A DNA stretch of 64,000 nucleotides from JBBSJZ01 sp041739875 (GTDB lineage Bacteria > Planctomycetota > Planctomycetia > Pirellulales > Pirellulaceae): assembly GCA_041739875.1 (NCBI GenBank), contig JBGSNA010000388.1:1-64000 (forward strand). Direction: 5' to 3'. The number at the start of each line of letters is the position of its first letter. Position 1 is the stretch's first letter. A program made the position numbers and the translations under genes. Shown piece after piece: positions 1 through 9,466 of this stretch. The notes below the pieces were generated by a model. It searched no databases and was not told the origin of the DNA. It saw only the letters and a list, made by a program, of their open reading frames with translations.

Positions 1-1
1 G

Positions 2-1402
2 GGCTTCCGTGGCGGACCCGGCGACAAATTCGAGCTGAAAACCTATGGCAACGTAGAAATCGAAGGCGTTCCATTCGAGTTGCAAGATCCGCAAGAGGGT
101 CGCACCGCGAACATTGTCGCATTGCAATCTTCGGGCGGTCGTTTCCCGAGTACTTTGCCAAGTTCAGTCTCGGTTCCGTGCAGCGGCAATGTTTCCGCGA
201 TTCACTTGCTCGGCGGTGTCGCTGCGTTCGCGTATCCAATCAATCGTGAAGAAACAACGAGCCTCATTGTTCGTTGCCAGTACGAGGATGGAACGTCAGC
301 CGATCACGACTTGATCAACGGCAAGCAAATCGCCAGCTATCAAGAGAAAGTGGATGTCCCCGAATCTAAATTCGCGATCGATGCCAATGGCAAGCAAATT
401 CGATACCTGAAGATTCCAATCGATGCGAGCAAGCCTCTCAAAAGCATCGAGTTTGTTAAGGCTGCGGATCGTTCAACTCCGTTGGTGTTTGCGGTTACGG
501 TGGAGTCAGCCGAGGGCGACGAGACGCACAAGACAGTGGGCGTCGATGACAAGCCTCTGCCCGCAACTCCAACGCCTCCACGTCGTCGCGGTGGATTCGG
601 TTCACCGATTGAACTCGGCCCAGACGATGTAGCGGCATTCCCTGCACCGCCAGAAGACTTTAAGTCGGAGCGAGACGTGCCGCATGGCAAGTTAGAGATG
701 GTCGAGTATGAATCCAAGACGGTGGGCACGACTCGCAAGATGCAAGTCTATACACCACCGGGTTACACTGCTGACAAAACGTACCCGGTGCTCTATCTCT
801 TGCATGGTATCGGTGGCGATGAGACGGAGTGGCAACGCTTTGCTTCGCCAAATTTGATCCTCGACAATTTAATCGCCGATGACAAAGCAGTCCCGATGAT
901 CGTGGTGATGCCCAACGGCCGCGCCCAGAAAAACGATCGAGCGGAAGGCAACGTGATGGCGAGTGCTCCAGCGTTCGCCGTGTTTGAACGTGATTTGATA
1001 GATGATGTTATCCCGAAGATTGAATCGAAGTATTCCGCTAGCACCGACCGTGAGAAGCGTGCCATTGCTGGTCTTTCGATGGGTGGCGGCCAATCGTTTA
1101 ACTTTGGGCTCGGGAACCTTGATACGTTTGCTTGGGTTGGGCCGTTCTCGGCCGCTCCGAACACGAAGCCAGCAGAGGAGTTGATTCCGAACATTGCCGA
1201 TGCAAAGACGAAACTCAAATTGCTTTGGATTTCATGCGGCAACAAAGATGGGCTGATCCGAATCAGTCAGAACATGCATCAATTCTTGAAGTCCAATGGC
1301 ATCGATCATGTTTGGCACGTCGACGGACATGGCCATGATCCAGCGCATTGGAGCAGCAGTTTGTATTGGTTTGCACAAAGTGTGTTCCGCGACAAACAAT
1401 AA
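2..1402 (+). CDS. Esterase of the esterase D / feruloyl-esterase type, 5' end outside the window
   Basis: The frame is open from base 2, so the true start lies upstream; the first internal start-like codon is a TTG at base 80. About 466 residues are visible. The first ~160 form a beta-rich region of the kind planctomycetes attach to secreted proteins, followed by a Pro/Arg linker near base 570. The rest is an alpha/beta hydrolase of the esterase D group: YTPPGY near base 757, LLHGIGG near 796 (oxyanion region), the nucleophile elbow GLSMGGG near 1070, and a terminal His in GHGHDPAHW near 1330. Members cleave acyl or feruloyl esters on sugars, usually outside the cytoplasm. The signal peptide would be upstream and is not seen. 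The substrate cannot be told from sequence. Confidence 0.85.
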   Translation, partial: GFRGGPGDKFELKTYGNVEIEGVPFELQDPQEGRTANIVALQSSGGRFPSTLPSSVSVPCSGNVSAIHLLGGVAAFAYPINREETTSLIVRCQYEDGTSADHDLINGKQIASYQEKVDVPESKFAIDANGKQIRYLKIPIDASKPLKSIEFVKAADRSTPLVFAVTVESAEGDETHKTVGVDDKPLPATPTPPRRRGGFGSPIELGPDDVAAFPAPPEDFKSERDVPHGKLEMVEYESKTVGTTRKMQVYTPPGYTADKTYPVLYLLHGIGGDETEWQRFASPNLILDNLIADDKAVPMIVVMPNGRAQKNDRAEGNVMASAPAFAVFERDLIDDVIPKIESKYSASTDREKRAIAGLSMGGGQSFNFGLGNLDTFAWVGPFSAAPNTKPAEELIPNIADAKTKLKLLWISCGNKDGLIRISQNMHQFLKSNGIDHVWHVDGHGHDPAHWSSSLYWFAQSVFRDKQ

Positions 1403-1435
1403 AACCCGTTGCGAAGGACGCTGGAAGAACTTTGA

Positions 1436-1624
1436 GCGGTCAATATTCAACTTGACGCCGAAAAGGTCTCCTTCGACGAGGTGTTGAGTTTTCAAGGAGC
1501 CGAACTCGCTATTCGATACTCAGGCACCGTGAGTGGTGATGAGCTGAAGCGAGACGGTCGCCCATGTCGATTTTCTTACTCACGCAATTTCACGATTCCG
1601 CGTTTTGACAGCGTGGCATGGTGA
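1436..1624 (+). pseudogene. Fragment of a beta-rich domain found in planctomycete secreted hydrolases
   Basis: After the esterase stop the same frame reads through one further stop (1433-1435) and then encodes a stretch with LDAEKVSFDE, LSFQGAELAIRY and SGTVSGDELK. This resembles the C-terminal beta-sandwich modules of planctomycete carbohydrate-active proteins that contain a FQGxE...Y.G...GDE pattern. It has no start or ribosome-binding site and ends at TGA 1622-1624. I read it as debris of a longer or second esterase-like gene; the family match is from memory of the motif. Confidence 0.35.
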
Positions 1625-1720
1625 CAGCGTGTCACGCCAAAAATTCTCACGCGAAATATATTTTTCGCACCGCGAAGTTTTGGCACTGCAATTGCTTTTG
1701 CTGGGAGCGACTGGGATCTG

Positions 1721-2008
1721 GCAGGATTGGCTGGGTCCCGACACGGGCCGCCAAATGCGCTTCTACGCTGTGACGCCTACCAGTGCGGTTATTGTACACC
1801 GGGCCAAATCATGTCCGGCGTCGCGTGCATCGACGAAGGGCATGCGGACAAAACGTCCGAGGAAGCACGCGAGTGGATGAACGGAAATCTTTGTCGGTGC
1901 AGCGCTTACCCCAACATTCTTGCCGCTGTTCGACAAACGGCTGGTGCGGAACCGACCAGCGATCCGGCGATTCGCACGGCTCCAGTGATAAAGGAGACAT
2001 TGTCATGA
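1721..2008 (+). pseudogene. Truncated [2Fe-2S] subunit of an aldehyde/xanthine dehydrogenase (PaoA/YagT type)
   Basis: The frame ending at 2008 carries the second, alpha-helical [2Fe-2S] domain of molybdo-hydroxylase small subunits: CDAYQCGYCTPGQI from about base 1769 and MNGNLCRCSAYPNI from about base 1876, with all four cluster cysteines. The N-terminal plant-type ferredoxin domain that normally precedes it (about 90-100 residues) is absent; homology fades just upstream of base 1720 and no good start is visible. The stop overlaps the next start (ATGA at 2005-2008), which is the original operon spacing. Without the first cluster the product could not pass electrons in the usual way, so I call it a remnant. 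Confidence 0.75.
1991..1996 (+). promoter_or_regulatory. Ribosome-binding site for the FAD-subunit remnant
   Basis: AAGGAG lies eight bases before the ATG at 2005. It fixes the start of the following reading frame, although that frame is open further upstream. Confidence 0.6.
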
Positions 2009-3357
2009 TTCCGTTTCGCTATGAAGAACTGCAAACGCTCGCATCAGCGTGTTCGAAAATCAACCATCGTGACTCGATGGCGATCGCTGGCGGCACGACG
2101 ATGATCGATTTAATGAAGCTCAATGTATTGATGCCAGAATCGGTCGTGCATGTGCGCAACGTTTTGTCCTCGGATGTAGAAATTCGCGAGGACAAGCTCA
2201 TCATTGGTGCTGGGTGCACAATGGCGCGGCTGGCCGACCACGCGTTTGTCAAGGGAAAGTTACCTGCTGTTCACCAATCGTTGATCCTGGCTGCTTCTCC
2301 ACAAATTAGCAACATGGCAACACTCGGCGGGAACTTGCTGCAACGAACCAGATCCACGTATTTCCGCCACACGGACATGCCTGTCCAGCACGATTCAAAG
2401 CAAGAGTCAGAGAGAGCCAGTTCGGATACTGGCAGTTCCGAGCGGGGCAGTTCGGAGCGGGGAGACTTTGGTGACGGCGTGGAGACGTCGCTACTGGCGG
2501 TGTTAGGCAACAACGGCAAACTCGTTGGCATGTATCCAAGCGACTTTGGAGTGACTTTCGTTGCCTTTGGCGGCGAGGTCGTTCTCTCTCGTCCTGACGG
2601 CGAACGCGTGGTTGCGGCTCGTGACTTCTATCGAGTCCCCCGAGACTCGTTTCAGTACACCACCATTCTCGAGCCGAATGAAGTCATCAAAGAGTTGCGA
2701 CTTCCATTGAGCGGAACGCTCACGAATAATTTGTATCTCAAAATCCGCGAACGCAGCAGCTACGCGTTTGCGTTGACGAGTTGTTCCGTAGGATTGCAAC
2801 TGAGCGGCGACAGGATCTCGGCGGCAGCCGTTGCTCTGGCATGGCGAGTGACGGTCGTGGGCCATCGAGCCGAGTTGACGCAACCGAAGCGATTCCCCGG
2901 TGCTGAGGTACACTGCGGCGTCATGCACGATGTTGCCAACGAGCTGCTCGCTCACGGAACTCATTTAAGTGACGGCACGGACGTCGTCATCATGACGCAT
3001 GATTTTGATCGCGATGTGGAACTGATGGAGGTGCTACTCGACTCGTCCGTAAGATCTATTGGTCTGCTCGGACCCAAACGACGCTTAGCTCAATTGGTGA
3101 CGCGACTGTACCAGCGAGGTCGCAGGCTGAGTGATCGAGACCTCGATCGAATCCGCTCACCCTTGGGACTCGACATCGGTGCGATCTCACCAGCGGAAAT
3201 TGCAACGTCGATCGTTGCCGAGTTAATTGCAATAACGCGACAACGCGACGATGGATTACTTCACGCTCGACGCCAACCGATCCATCCACCGAGCATGCAC
3301 GAGCAACTAGATACGCTGTTCGCTGGGATAATCGAACCCGAGGCAGTCAGTTCGTGA
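2005..3357 (+). pseudogene. Deletion fusion: FAD subunit of molybdo-hydroxylase joined to the C-terminal half of XdhC
   Basis: Residues 1-~277 match the FAD-binding subunit of aldehyde oxidoreductases (PaoB/CoxM): IAGGTTMIDL, IGAGCTM and ATLGGNLLQRTR are recognisable FAD-site segments. The cysteine-bearing loop that holds a [4Fe-4S] cluster in PaoB is replaced by a Ser-rich stretch with a short tandem repeat (about 2420-2465). Near base 2830-2845 the sequence passes without a break into the Rossmann part of XdhC (WRVTVVGHR, VVIMTHDFD, IGLLGPKRR). The C-terminus of the FAD subunit, the whole molybdenum-binding catalytic subunit and the N-terminus of XdhC are missing. An internal deletion that happened to stay in frame is the simplest reading. 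The chimera is unlikely to have either original activity. Confidence 0.75.
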
Positions 3358-3974
3358 GCGGACAAGGGCAAGCGACCGCGATCCTGCTCGCCGCTGGCGG
3401 ATCGACTCGGCTAGGTCGACCGAAACAACTTTTGCCTTGGAATGGTTCGACCTTGCTCGAATCAACGATCGAGCAATTGGCCGCGACGGACCGCGAGCGG
3501 TTGATCGTTGTGCTCGGCGGTTATGCACGGGACATACGCAAGCACTGTGTTGCTCGGACGGACACGCGGCTAGAGTTTGTCGACAACGTCCAGTGGCGTC
3601 AGGGACAATCCACGAGTTTGCGGGCCGACGTTGAGCACGCACTCACAATGAATGACACTGGGGAAACGATCGTTGCGTTGTGTGATCAACCGCTTATTGG
3701 GACGAGTCACTATCAAGATTTACTCGCGAACGTTACTCGGCTTGGTTTCTTTGCAGCGGCAACAGATTATCCGGAGGGCTTAGGGGTGCCAGCATGTTTT
3801 AGTTTGCCGGCACTTCAGAGTCTTTCGATTTCAGCCGGCGATAGTGGAGCGAGAAAGTGGTTGCGTAGGCAAACCGCCCAGACAGTTGGCCGCGTGACTT
3901 GCCCGACTGCGACGATGGACATTGATACGGAACAAGACTTTCAAGAAAGATTAAAATATGGCCAAGTTGTTTGA
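3354..3974 (+). CDS. mocA: MocA-like molybdenum cofactor cytidylyltransferase
   Basis: The 206-residue product begins with the NTP-transferase signature ILLAAGGSTRLGRPKQLLPW (residues ~9-28). It also has the LCDQPL motif that binds metal and nucleotide, and ends with DIDTEQDF. This fits the MocA/MobA-like group that turns Mo-molybdopterin into the MCD form used by xanthine-dehydrogenase-type enzymes. The GTG start overlaps the upstream stop (GTGA), so it belonged to the same operon as the decayed dehydrogenase. It appears intact, although no large molybdo-hydroxylase subunit remains in this window. A general sugar-nucleotide transferase is possible but less likely given the neighbours. Confidence 0.85.
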   Translation: MSGQGQATAILLAAGGSTRLGRPKQLLPWNGSTLLESTIEQLAATDRERLIVVLGGYARDIRKHCVARTDTRLEFVDNVQWRQGQSTSLRADVEHALTMNDTGETIVALCDQPLIGTSHYQDLLANVTRLGFFAAATDYPEGLGVPACFSLPALQSLSISAGDSGARKWLRRQTAQTVGRVTCPTATMDIDTEQDFQERLKYGQVV

Positions 3975-5040
3975 AGAGTACCAGCTTAAAGATGTAAAGC
4001 TGCGGAATCGCATTGTTGTTTCGCCCATGTGCCAATATTGTTCCGAAGATGGCTTTCCCAATGAGTGGCACATGGTCCATCTTGGATCGCGAGCTGTTGG
4101 CGGCGCGGGATTGGTCATCGTCGAAGCGACGGCCGTTTCGCCTGAAGGGCGCATCAGCCCCATGGACAGCGGAATTTGGTCCGATGATCACGTCGAACCC
4201 TTTTCTCGAATCGCAAAGTTTATGAAACGCATGGGAGCAGTTCCAGGAATGCAGATCGCGCATGCCGGTCGCAAGGCGAGCGCCAGCGTTCCTTGGGAAG
4301 GCAATGTGCATTTGCCAACCGATCAAGGCGGTTGGGATACAATTGCGCCGTCCGCACTCGCATTCGGTGCCAAGCTTGATAAGGTGCCCAAGGCAATGAT
4401 CGAGCAAGAGATCGCGAAGACCAAGCAAGACTTTGTCGATGCCGCGAAACGGGCGCTGGCCGCCGGATTCGAATGGCTCGAATTGCATTACGCACACGGT
4501 TATCTGATGCACGAGTTCTATTCACCGTTGACCAATCATCGTCAAGACAACTACGGCGGAAGCTTCGACAATCGAGCGAGGTTCTTGTTGGAGACGCTCC
4601 AGGCTGTGCGTGAGGTGTGGCCGGAGAATCTGCCACTCACCGCCAGGTTATCGGTTACCGATTGGATCAGCGGCGGAGTCTCGTTGAACGATTCCATCAC
4701 TCTCGCGAATCGAATGAAGGAGGCAGGATTGGATTTGTTGGACGTCAGCCACGGCATGATCACGCCAGACCACTCCAACGTTCCGTCGGATCCAGGATTT
4801 ATGGTTCCGTACGCACATCGCATCCGCAAAGAAGTAAGCATCCCTGTGAGCGTCGGTTGGTTGATTACTGAGCCAAAGCACGCGGCACAGATCATTGCCC
4901 TTGAGCAAGCTGACCTAATCGTTCTCGCTCGCGAACTGTTACGAGACCCCTATTGGCCGTATCACGCCGCCAAAGAACTGGGCGAAGATGTGCAAGCGTC
5001 GATACTCCCGGTACAGTACGCGCGTGCCGTTCAAAGTTAG
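3958..5040 (+). CDS. namA: NADPH dehydrogenase of the Old Yellow Enzyme family (YqjM/NamA type)
   Basis: The 360-residue product is an FMN-dependent ene-reductase. Features of the YqjM branch are LRNRIVVSPMCQY near residue 15 (the Cys that tunes FMN redox potential), QIAHAGRKA near 100, ELHYAHGYLMHEFYSP near 180 (paired His/Tyr region for substrate), NHRQDNYGGS and a C-terminal phosphate-binding segment VGWLITEP...LARELLRDPYWP. Such enzymes reduce activated C=C bonds with NADPH and are cytoplasmic. The ATG at 3958 overlaps the end of mocA by 17 bases, so the two are probably translated together. The natural substrate is unknown. Confidence 0.9.
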   Translation: MAKLFEEYQLKDVKLRNRIVVSPMCQYCSEDGFPNEWHMVHLGSRAVGGAGLVIVEATAVSPEGRISPMDSGIWSDDHVEPFSRIAKFMKRMGAVPGMQIAHAGRKASASVPWEGNVHLPTDQGGWDTIAPSALAFGAKLDKVPKAMIEQEIAKTKQDFVDAAKRALAAGFEWLELHYAHGYLMHEFYSPLTNHRQDNYGGSFDNRARFLLETLQAVREVWPENLPLTARLSVTDWISGGVSLNDSITLANRMKEAGLDLLDVSHGMITPDHSNVPSDPGFMVPYAHRIRKEVSIPVSVGWLITEPKHAAQIIALEQADLIVLARELLRDPYWPYHAAKELGEDVQASILPVQYARAVQS

Positions 5041-5060
5041 TCGAGCGTGCAAAGGAATGT

Positions 5061-5200
5061 CCCTCAGCCACAAGCCCTCAGCCACAAGCAAAGTAGCGGG
5101 CACACACACATGCCCTCGCGAGGCCTTGGGAATCAGCGTCTTGAGAATCAGCGTCTTGGGAATCCAGGTCACCGTGTTGATGTCACGGTGTTGATGACGC
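5061..5200. repeat. Short direct repeats in the gap after the Old Yellow Enzyme gene
   Basis: A 14-base unit CCCTCAGCCACAAG occurs twice in tandem (5061-5074, 5075-5088). GAATCAGCGTCTTG occurs at 5130-5143 and 5145-5158, with a third partial copy beginning GGAATC. Two near-copies of CACSGTGTTGATG follow around 5170-5198. The gap holds no gene. These look like slippage products. Confidence 0.6.
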
Positions 5201-5689
5201 GGGAACGTTTCGAAACAAGTTATATTGACGGCTTCCCCAATTGACCCGCAACAGTCCTGCGGCGGCGATTGGGAGCGTGCACTCATGATCCGTGTACTCG
5301 TCATCAATCCTGATGTCGAAAAGACGTAATTTGGTATCGCGGTCGATCATCGTCCATGACGCAGTAATCTTTTGCGGTATTTGATCATTGCCAAGAATAT
5401 CCATCACGATATCAGGCGGGATGGGCCCGTCCTTGTAGGTGATTTCCACTGTTGACTCACCAAAGACACAAGCGAGTCTCGCAGACTTCGCATTGCCAAT
5501 TTCCTTCAAAGTCACTCCTTCGAGTGTTCCGATTTCATGCGAGATCGGAACTCCATCGCGTGAAAGTAGCGTTCCCGCAGGTGGATTTAGCGTCGATACG
5601 TTGGCTGACGAGGGATCGCCGCACCCGAGTGAACTCAGCGAAACAAACATCAACCAAAGCGATGTGGAATTCGAACTCGATTTATTCAT
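5183..5689 (-). CDS. Small secreted protein, probable lipoprotein, unknown function
   Basis: The 168-residue product starts with a short polar end and a hydrophobic stretch (LWLMFVSLSSLGC). The Cys at ~23 sits in a lipobox-like setting (SLGC), suggesting lipid attachment, although position -3 is not the usual Leu. The remainder is beta-rich and has two further Cys, in LACVFGEST and HECTLPI. I recognise no family. Planctomycete genomes hold many such short lipoproteins. It is read alone, convergent with the genes upstream. Confidence 0.6.
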   Translation of the reverse strand: MNKSSSNSTSLWLMFVSLSSLGCGDPSSANVSTLNPPAGTLLSRDGVPISHEIGTLEGVTLKEIGNAKSARLACVFGESTVEITYKDGPIPPDIVMDILGNDQIPQKITASWTMIDRDTKLRLFDIRIDDEYTDHECTLPIAAAGLLRVNWGSRQYNLFRNVPASSTP

Positions 5690-5862
5690 AGGACATCACC
5701 TACCCGCCTTTTATTCATGAGTGATTCCATAACATCCCGAGATGCGTTTCGCCCAATCGGATGGGCGTCGGGACGATACTTAATCGGGCGGCAACGTATC
5801 GCAACCAGTCATTTCTGGGTGTTTCAATCGTTAGCCAAGTACCGCTTGCAATCGATTGGACG

Positions 5863-7599
5863 TTAGTGGGCGTCGAAAATCTTTATCCCGTCCAACCAAG
5901 TCGATAAGACCTGGGCGTTGCGGATCTCGTCGTCTGAGCAGGACAATAGATCTGTGTCGACAATGATGAAGTCCGCTCGCTTAGCTAATTCCAGTGATCC
6001 GACTTCCTGTTCGGCTCGCATCATCCAAGCGTTATTGATCGTGTAAAAGCGAATCATTTGCTCGCGAGTCAACGCTTGTTCGGGATGGATCGGCTGGTCG
6101 TGCCAGCGTGCCGTCCGCGTGACAGCGACCCACATACCGAGAAACGGATTGTATGGATTGACGCTGCGTAGCGAGCCGATTTTTTGCATATGGTCGCTGC
6201 CGCCACCGGCCTTGACGCCAGCATCCAAAAGGCTTCGCAGTGGAATGAAATACTCTAATCTCTGTTCGCCAAACTGAGTGACTAAAGTGCGCGCGTCCAG
6301 ATACAACCAAGCCGGTTGGAGGTCGACACCAATCCCGATTTTCGCCGCACCTTCTATGGCTTGTTTGCTCATGAAGCTGGAATGAGTCAACGTCGATCGC
6401 GAGGGCCCGACGGGAATCTCCAGATTCACCTTTTCGTAAGCGCCAACCAGTGTTTCCACAGCTGCGTCACCTTGGCAATGCGCCGTGAACGCGAGGTTCC
6501 GCTTGACTCAGGCCCGCACGAGCGACTCCACTCGCCGATCATCGATGTACTGCATGCCCCGATAACGCGGATCGTCAATCCCGTAGATCGTGCTGATGCC
6601 CCATGGCTGGTTGAAGAATGCGCTTCCAGTCAACATGCCACCATCTTCAAATACTTTCACGCCAATCACACCAAGCCTCGGGTCGGGCTCGGCAAAGTAA
6701 CGATCCGATACGATTTCATCCAACTTCTTTTCAATCTCAGTCAAGTCACCCTCCGGACTTAAGCTGCGAGACAGACGCACGCGGATTTGCAAGCGATTCG
6801 ACGTCAGCAGTCGAGCATACTGGGCTCGCGCCGTGTCACTGCAGTTGCGATCGATGATGCCGGTGATTCCCCAACGGTTGTAGTCATCCAAGAGCATCAC
6901 CAGTCGGTCGTCGCGTTCGGGCTCCGACAGTTTTCTCGCCGACTGGTTCGGCTTTGACTGAAAGACCGCTGCGGCTTTCCGCAACACGCCAGTCGGCTCG
7001 CCCGTGGCCGGATCCACCATCACGTTGTCGGGGTGCTTGGCCGCGAATTCCTTATCGATTCCGTTTTCCTTGAGCCCCAGCGAGTTGGTGCTTCCATCCG
7101 GCCCGGTGCGGAATGAAACAGGATGTTCGGGAGCTGCTGAATCGAGTTCTGTTCGAGTTGGATACCGTTGCTCACGCAGGCGAGTAATGAAGACCTGGGA
7201 CAAGTTGATCCATTCGCCTGGCGGGACCACCTTGGCTCGTTCGCGAACATAATCCAGGACGTCCGCAATCGAATCCATTTGCGGAATTTCGTGATCGGCC
7301 TCCAATGTGCTTGCATCGGTCGGATGCACATGTGAATCAATCAACCCGGGCAACACCATTTGACCATTCAGTTCAATGATATGAGTCTCCGGACCGATCT
7401 TGGATTTGATATCCGCGGTGGTCCCGATCGCTACGATGCGTCCTTCGTGAATCGCCATGGCGTCGACGATCTGGAAATCGGCATCGACGGTCACGATCTT
7501 GCCGCCAAGCAACACAAGATCAGCGTGCTGAGCCAATACCATTGTCGAAACCACAGTTGTCCAAACGAAAAGAAACAACGTCGCGGCAACAGTTCTCAT
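5863..7599 (-). pseudogene. YtcJ-like amidohydrolase interrupted by an in-frame TGA
   Basis: A signal peptide (MRTVAATLFLFVWTTVVSTMVLAQ) leads into a metal-dependent amidohydrolase of the exoenzyme/YtcJ group. LPGLIDSHVHP (metal site), GVIGVKVFEDGG (Lys region), FTAHCQGD (His) and GGGSDH (Asp) appear in the usual order, and ADFIIVDTD closes the beta-sandwich. Codon 364 is TGA (6508-6510). The frame on both sides is the same: ...RRVESLVRA, stop, VKRNLAFTAHCQGD... A single base change from a sense codon explains the break. The two halves are 363 and 214 codons and together give a normal family length. The downstream half holds essential metal ligands, so the short product should be inactive. 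A base-calling error is the alternative. Confidence 0.8.
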
Positions 7600-7952
7600 G
7601 GTGGGGTGCTCAGCCTTGCGGTGGGATCGATCGGGTTATCGCAGTATGGCCGGCGTCGTCCCTGATAACAACTTCACAGGACAATAACGCGAGATCTGAC
7701 TCAGAGCGATGATCGCTTGATTCTGAAGCAGTGATTGTCGCGCGTGCGGCCCTTGCGCGAGCCTGGTGTGTGCGACGAGGATTTGGGCGGCGGGCGAAGT
7801 CGTTCGGTGATCTTTCCTGCGACTGCCATTCCCACCGACGCGCGTGGTAGCTTGCCAAGAGCGTCCCGCTCTCACATGATCAGTCATTCTCAGCAATCCG
7901 TGCTTAGTCATCCATTCTTAGCAATCCAACCGCTCCCCTCCAGCAACTTATT
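7600..7952. other. Gap between the amidohydrolase and the LarA-like gene
   Basis: About 350 bases between divergent genes. Short frames here have no ribosome-binding site or recognisable product. Promoters for both directions must lie here, but I see no convincing -35/-10 pair. Confidence 0.4.
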
Positions 7953-9227
7953 ATGACGATTTATTACGCCCGTGGCTCGAAGGACGAATCGCTAACAAAC
8001 GATGATTTTCGCGATGCATTACATCAAACCTTTGACGCGATCGGATTGCCGAGCCGAGCTCTGATCCTGCCTCCGGACGCGACACGATTCTTCAGTCGAG
8101 CTGGAGAGCTGACGGTGTTGACACGGGAAATTCTCGGCGAGCGTGTCACCGATATTATGCCGGCATTGGGGACGCACACGCCGATGAAGCCGGCCCAACT
8201 GGACCACATGTTTCCAGGGATTCCGCATGATTTATTCCGTCCGCATCGTTGGCGCGAGGACGTCGTCACATTGGGAGAGGTGCCAGCGGAGTTCGTTTCT
8301 GAGTCGACCGAAGGGATTTACACCAAGGCTTGGCCGGCTCAAGTCAACCAGATGCTTCGCGACGGCGGCCATGACTTGATTTTTTCAATTGGCCAAGTCG
8401 TTCCGCATGAAGTCATCGGGATGGCGAATTACAACAAAAACGTGTTTATCGGTACGGGCGGAGCTCGCGGCATCAACGAAAGTCACTTCCTCAGTGCTGC
8501 TTATGGCCAGGAGCGAGTGCTCGGTCGCGCCGACACGCCACTGCGAAGAATTCTGAATTACGCGCAGGACGCCTTCTGCAAAAACATGCCGGTGCTGTAC
8601 GCATTGACGGTGGTGCAGCAGATGAAAGACGGCACGCTCCATACACGGGGTCTGTACATCGGCGACGATCACGACACATTTTGGCAGGCTGCGGCGCTCT
8701 CTCGCGAAGTCAACATCACCCAGCTGCCTCGAGCGCCCAAGCACGTTGTCGCGTACCTCGATCCGTCTGAGTTCAAAAGCACTTGGCTGGGAAACAAGTC
8801 CATCTACCGGACTCGGTTGGCTGTAGCGACCGGTGGGCGACTGACCGTGCTCGGCCCGGCGGTCGAAGAATTCGGGGAAGACAAGGAAATTGACCGGCTG
8901 ATTCGAAAGTACGGATATCGTCCGAAAACCGAAGTCATGCGGCTATTTGCGGAAAATGAGGACCTCGCTGCAAATCTGTCTGCCGCCGCCCATTTGATCC
9001 ACGGCAGCGCCGAAAACCGCTTCGAAGTGATCTACGCGGCTGGGCATTTGACGGACGAAGAGATCCGCTCGGTGGGCTATATTCCGGGCGATATGGATGC
9101 TTTGATGAAGCGGTACGACGTTAATCAGCTTGACGACGGCTACCATACCGACACCGACGGCAGCGAGTTTTACTTCATCCAGAACCCGGCCTTGGGGCTT
9201 TGGGAAGCGGATTTGACAGCAAACTAG
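7953..9227 (+). CDS. LarA-like (lactate racemase superfamily) protein
   Basis: The 424-residue product has the LarA/DUF2088 N-terminal core: a metal or pincer-cofactor region with PALGTHTPMKPAQ near residue 70, DLIFSIGQVVPHEVIGM near 145 and FIGTGGARGINESHF near 170. LarA family enzymes use a nickel-pincer nucleotide to racemise or epimerise 2-hydroxy acids such as lactate. The planctomycete branch has no proven substrate, and sugar-acid epimerisation is possible. No larB/larC/larE cofactor genes lie nearby. The ATG at 7953 is the first start; the gene appears to stand alone, ahead of the str promoter. Confidence 0.75.
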   Translation: MTIYYARGSKDESLTNDDFRDALHQTFDAIGLPSRALILPPDATRFFSRAGELTVLTREILGERVTDIMPALGTHTPMKPAQLDHMFPGIPHDLFRPHRWREDVVTLGEVPAEFVSESTEGIYTKAWPAQVNQMLRDGGHDLIFSIGQVVPHEVIGMANYNKNVFIGTGGARGINESHFLSAAYGQERVLGRADTPLRRILNYAQDAFCKNMPVLYALTVVQQMKDGTLHTRGLYIGDDHDTFWQAAALSREVNITQLPRAPKHVVAYLDPSEFKSTWLGNKSIYRTRLAVATGGRLTVLGPAVEEFGEDKEIDRLIRKYGYRPKTEVMRLFAENEDLAANLSAAAHLIHGSAENRFEVIYAAGHLTDEEIRSVGYIPGDMDALMKRYDVNQLDDGYHTDTDGSEFYFIQNPALGLWEADLTAN

Positions 9228-9322
9228 CGATTCTCCTGTGATTCCTGTTGATTCGATGCGAATGCAACTGTGACAACGCACCAAAAACCGCCGCATTGAT
9301 CTGATAATCTTTCGTGTAGCTC

Positions 9323-9350
9323 TTGACAGAAATGCCCCTATCCCGATACT
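9323..9350 (+). promoter_or_regulatory. Sigma-70-like promoter for the rpsL-rpsG operon
   Basis: A perfect TTGACA (9323-9328) is followed after 16 bases by GATACT (9345-9350), a 4/6 match to the -10 consensus. It lies about 115 bases before rpsL in a 239-base gap, leaving room for a leader. Confidence 0.5.
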
Positions 9351-9466
9351 TGCCCGTTTACTGCGGCGGACATTCCGCCTGCAGCACGTGGCGGTATTCA
9401 GCGGGCGAACAACTTGCTTGATTCGGTACTGACCATAGACAAACGGATTTCCTAACGACACCTTCG

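Noticed and set aside
1605..1880. Separate small gene overlapping the Fe-S subunit remnant
   Set aside because: It is another frame over the remnant; its product has no motif, whereas the frame ending at 2008 carries the cluster cysteines.
6508..6510. TGA as selenocysteine or tryptophan
   Set aside because: The site is not a catalytic position, I see no SECIS-like hairpin right after it, and TGA ends many intact genes here (fusA, surrounding coupled overlaps).
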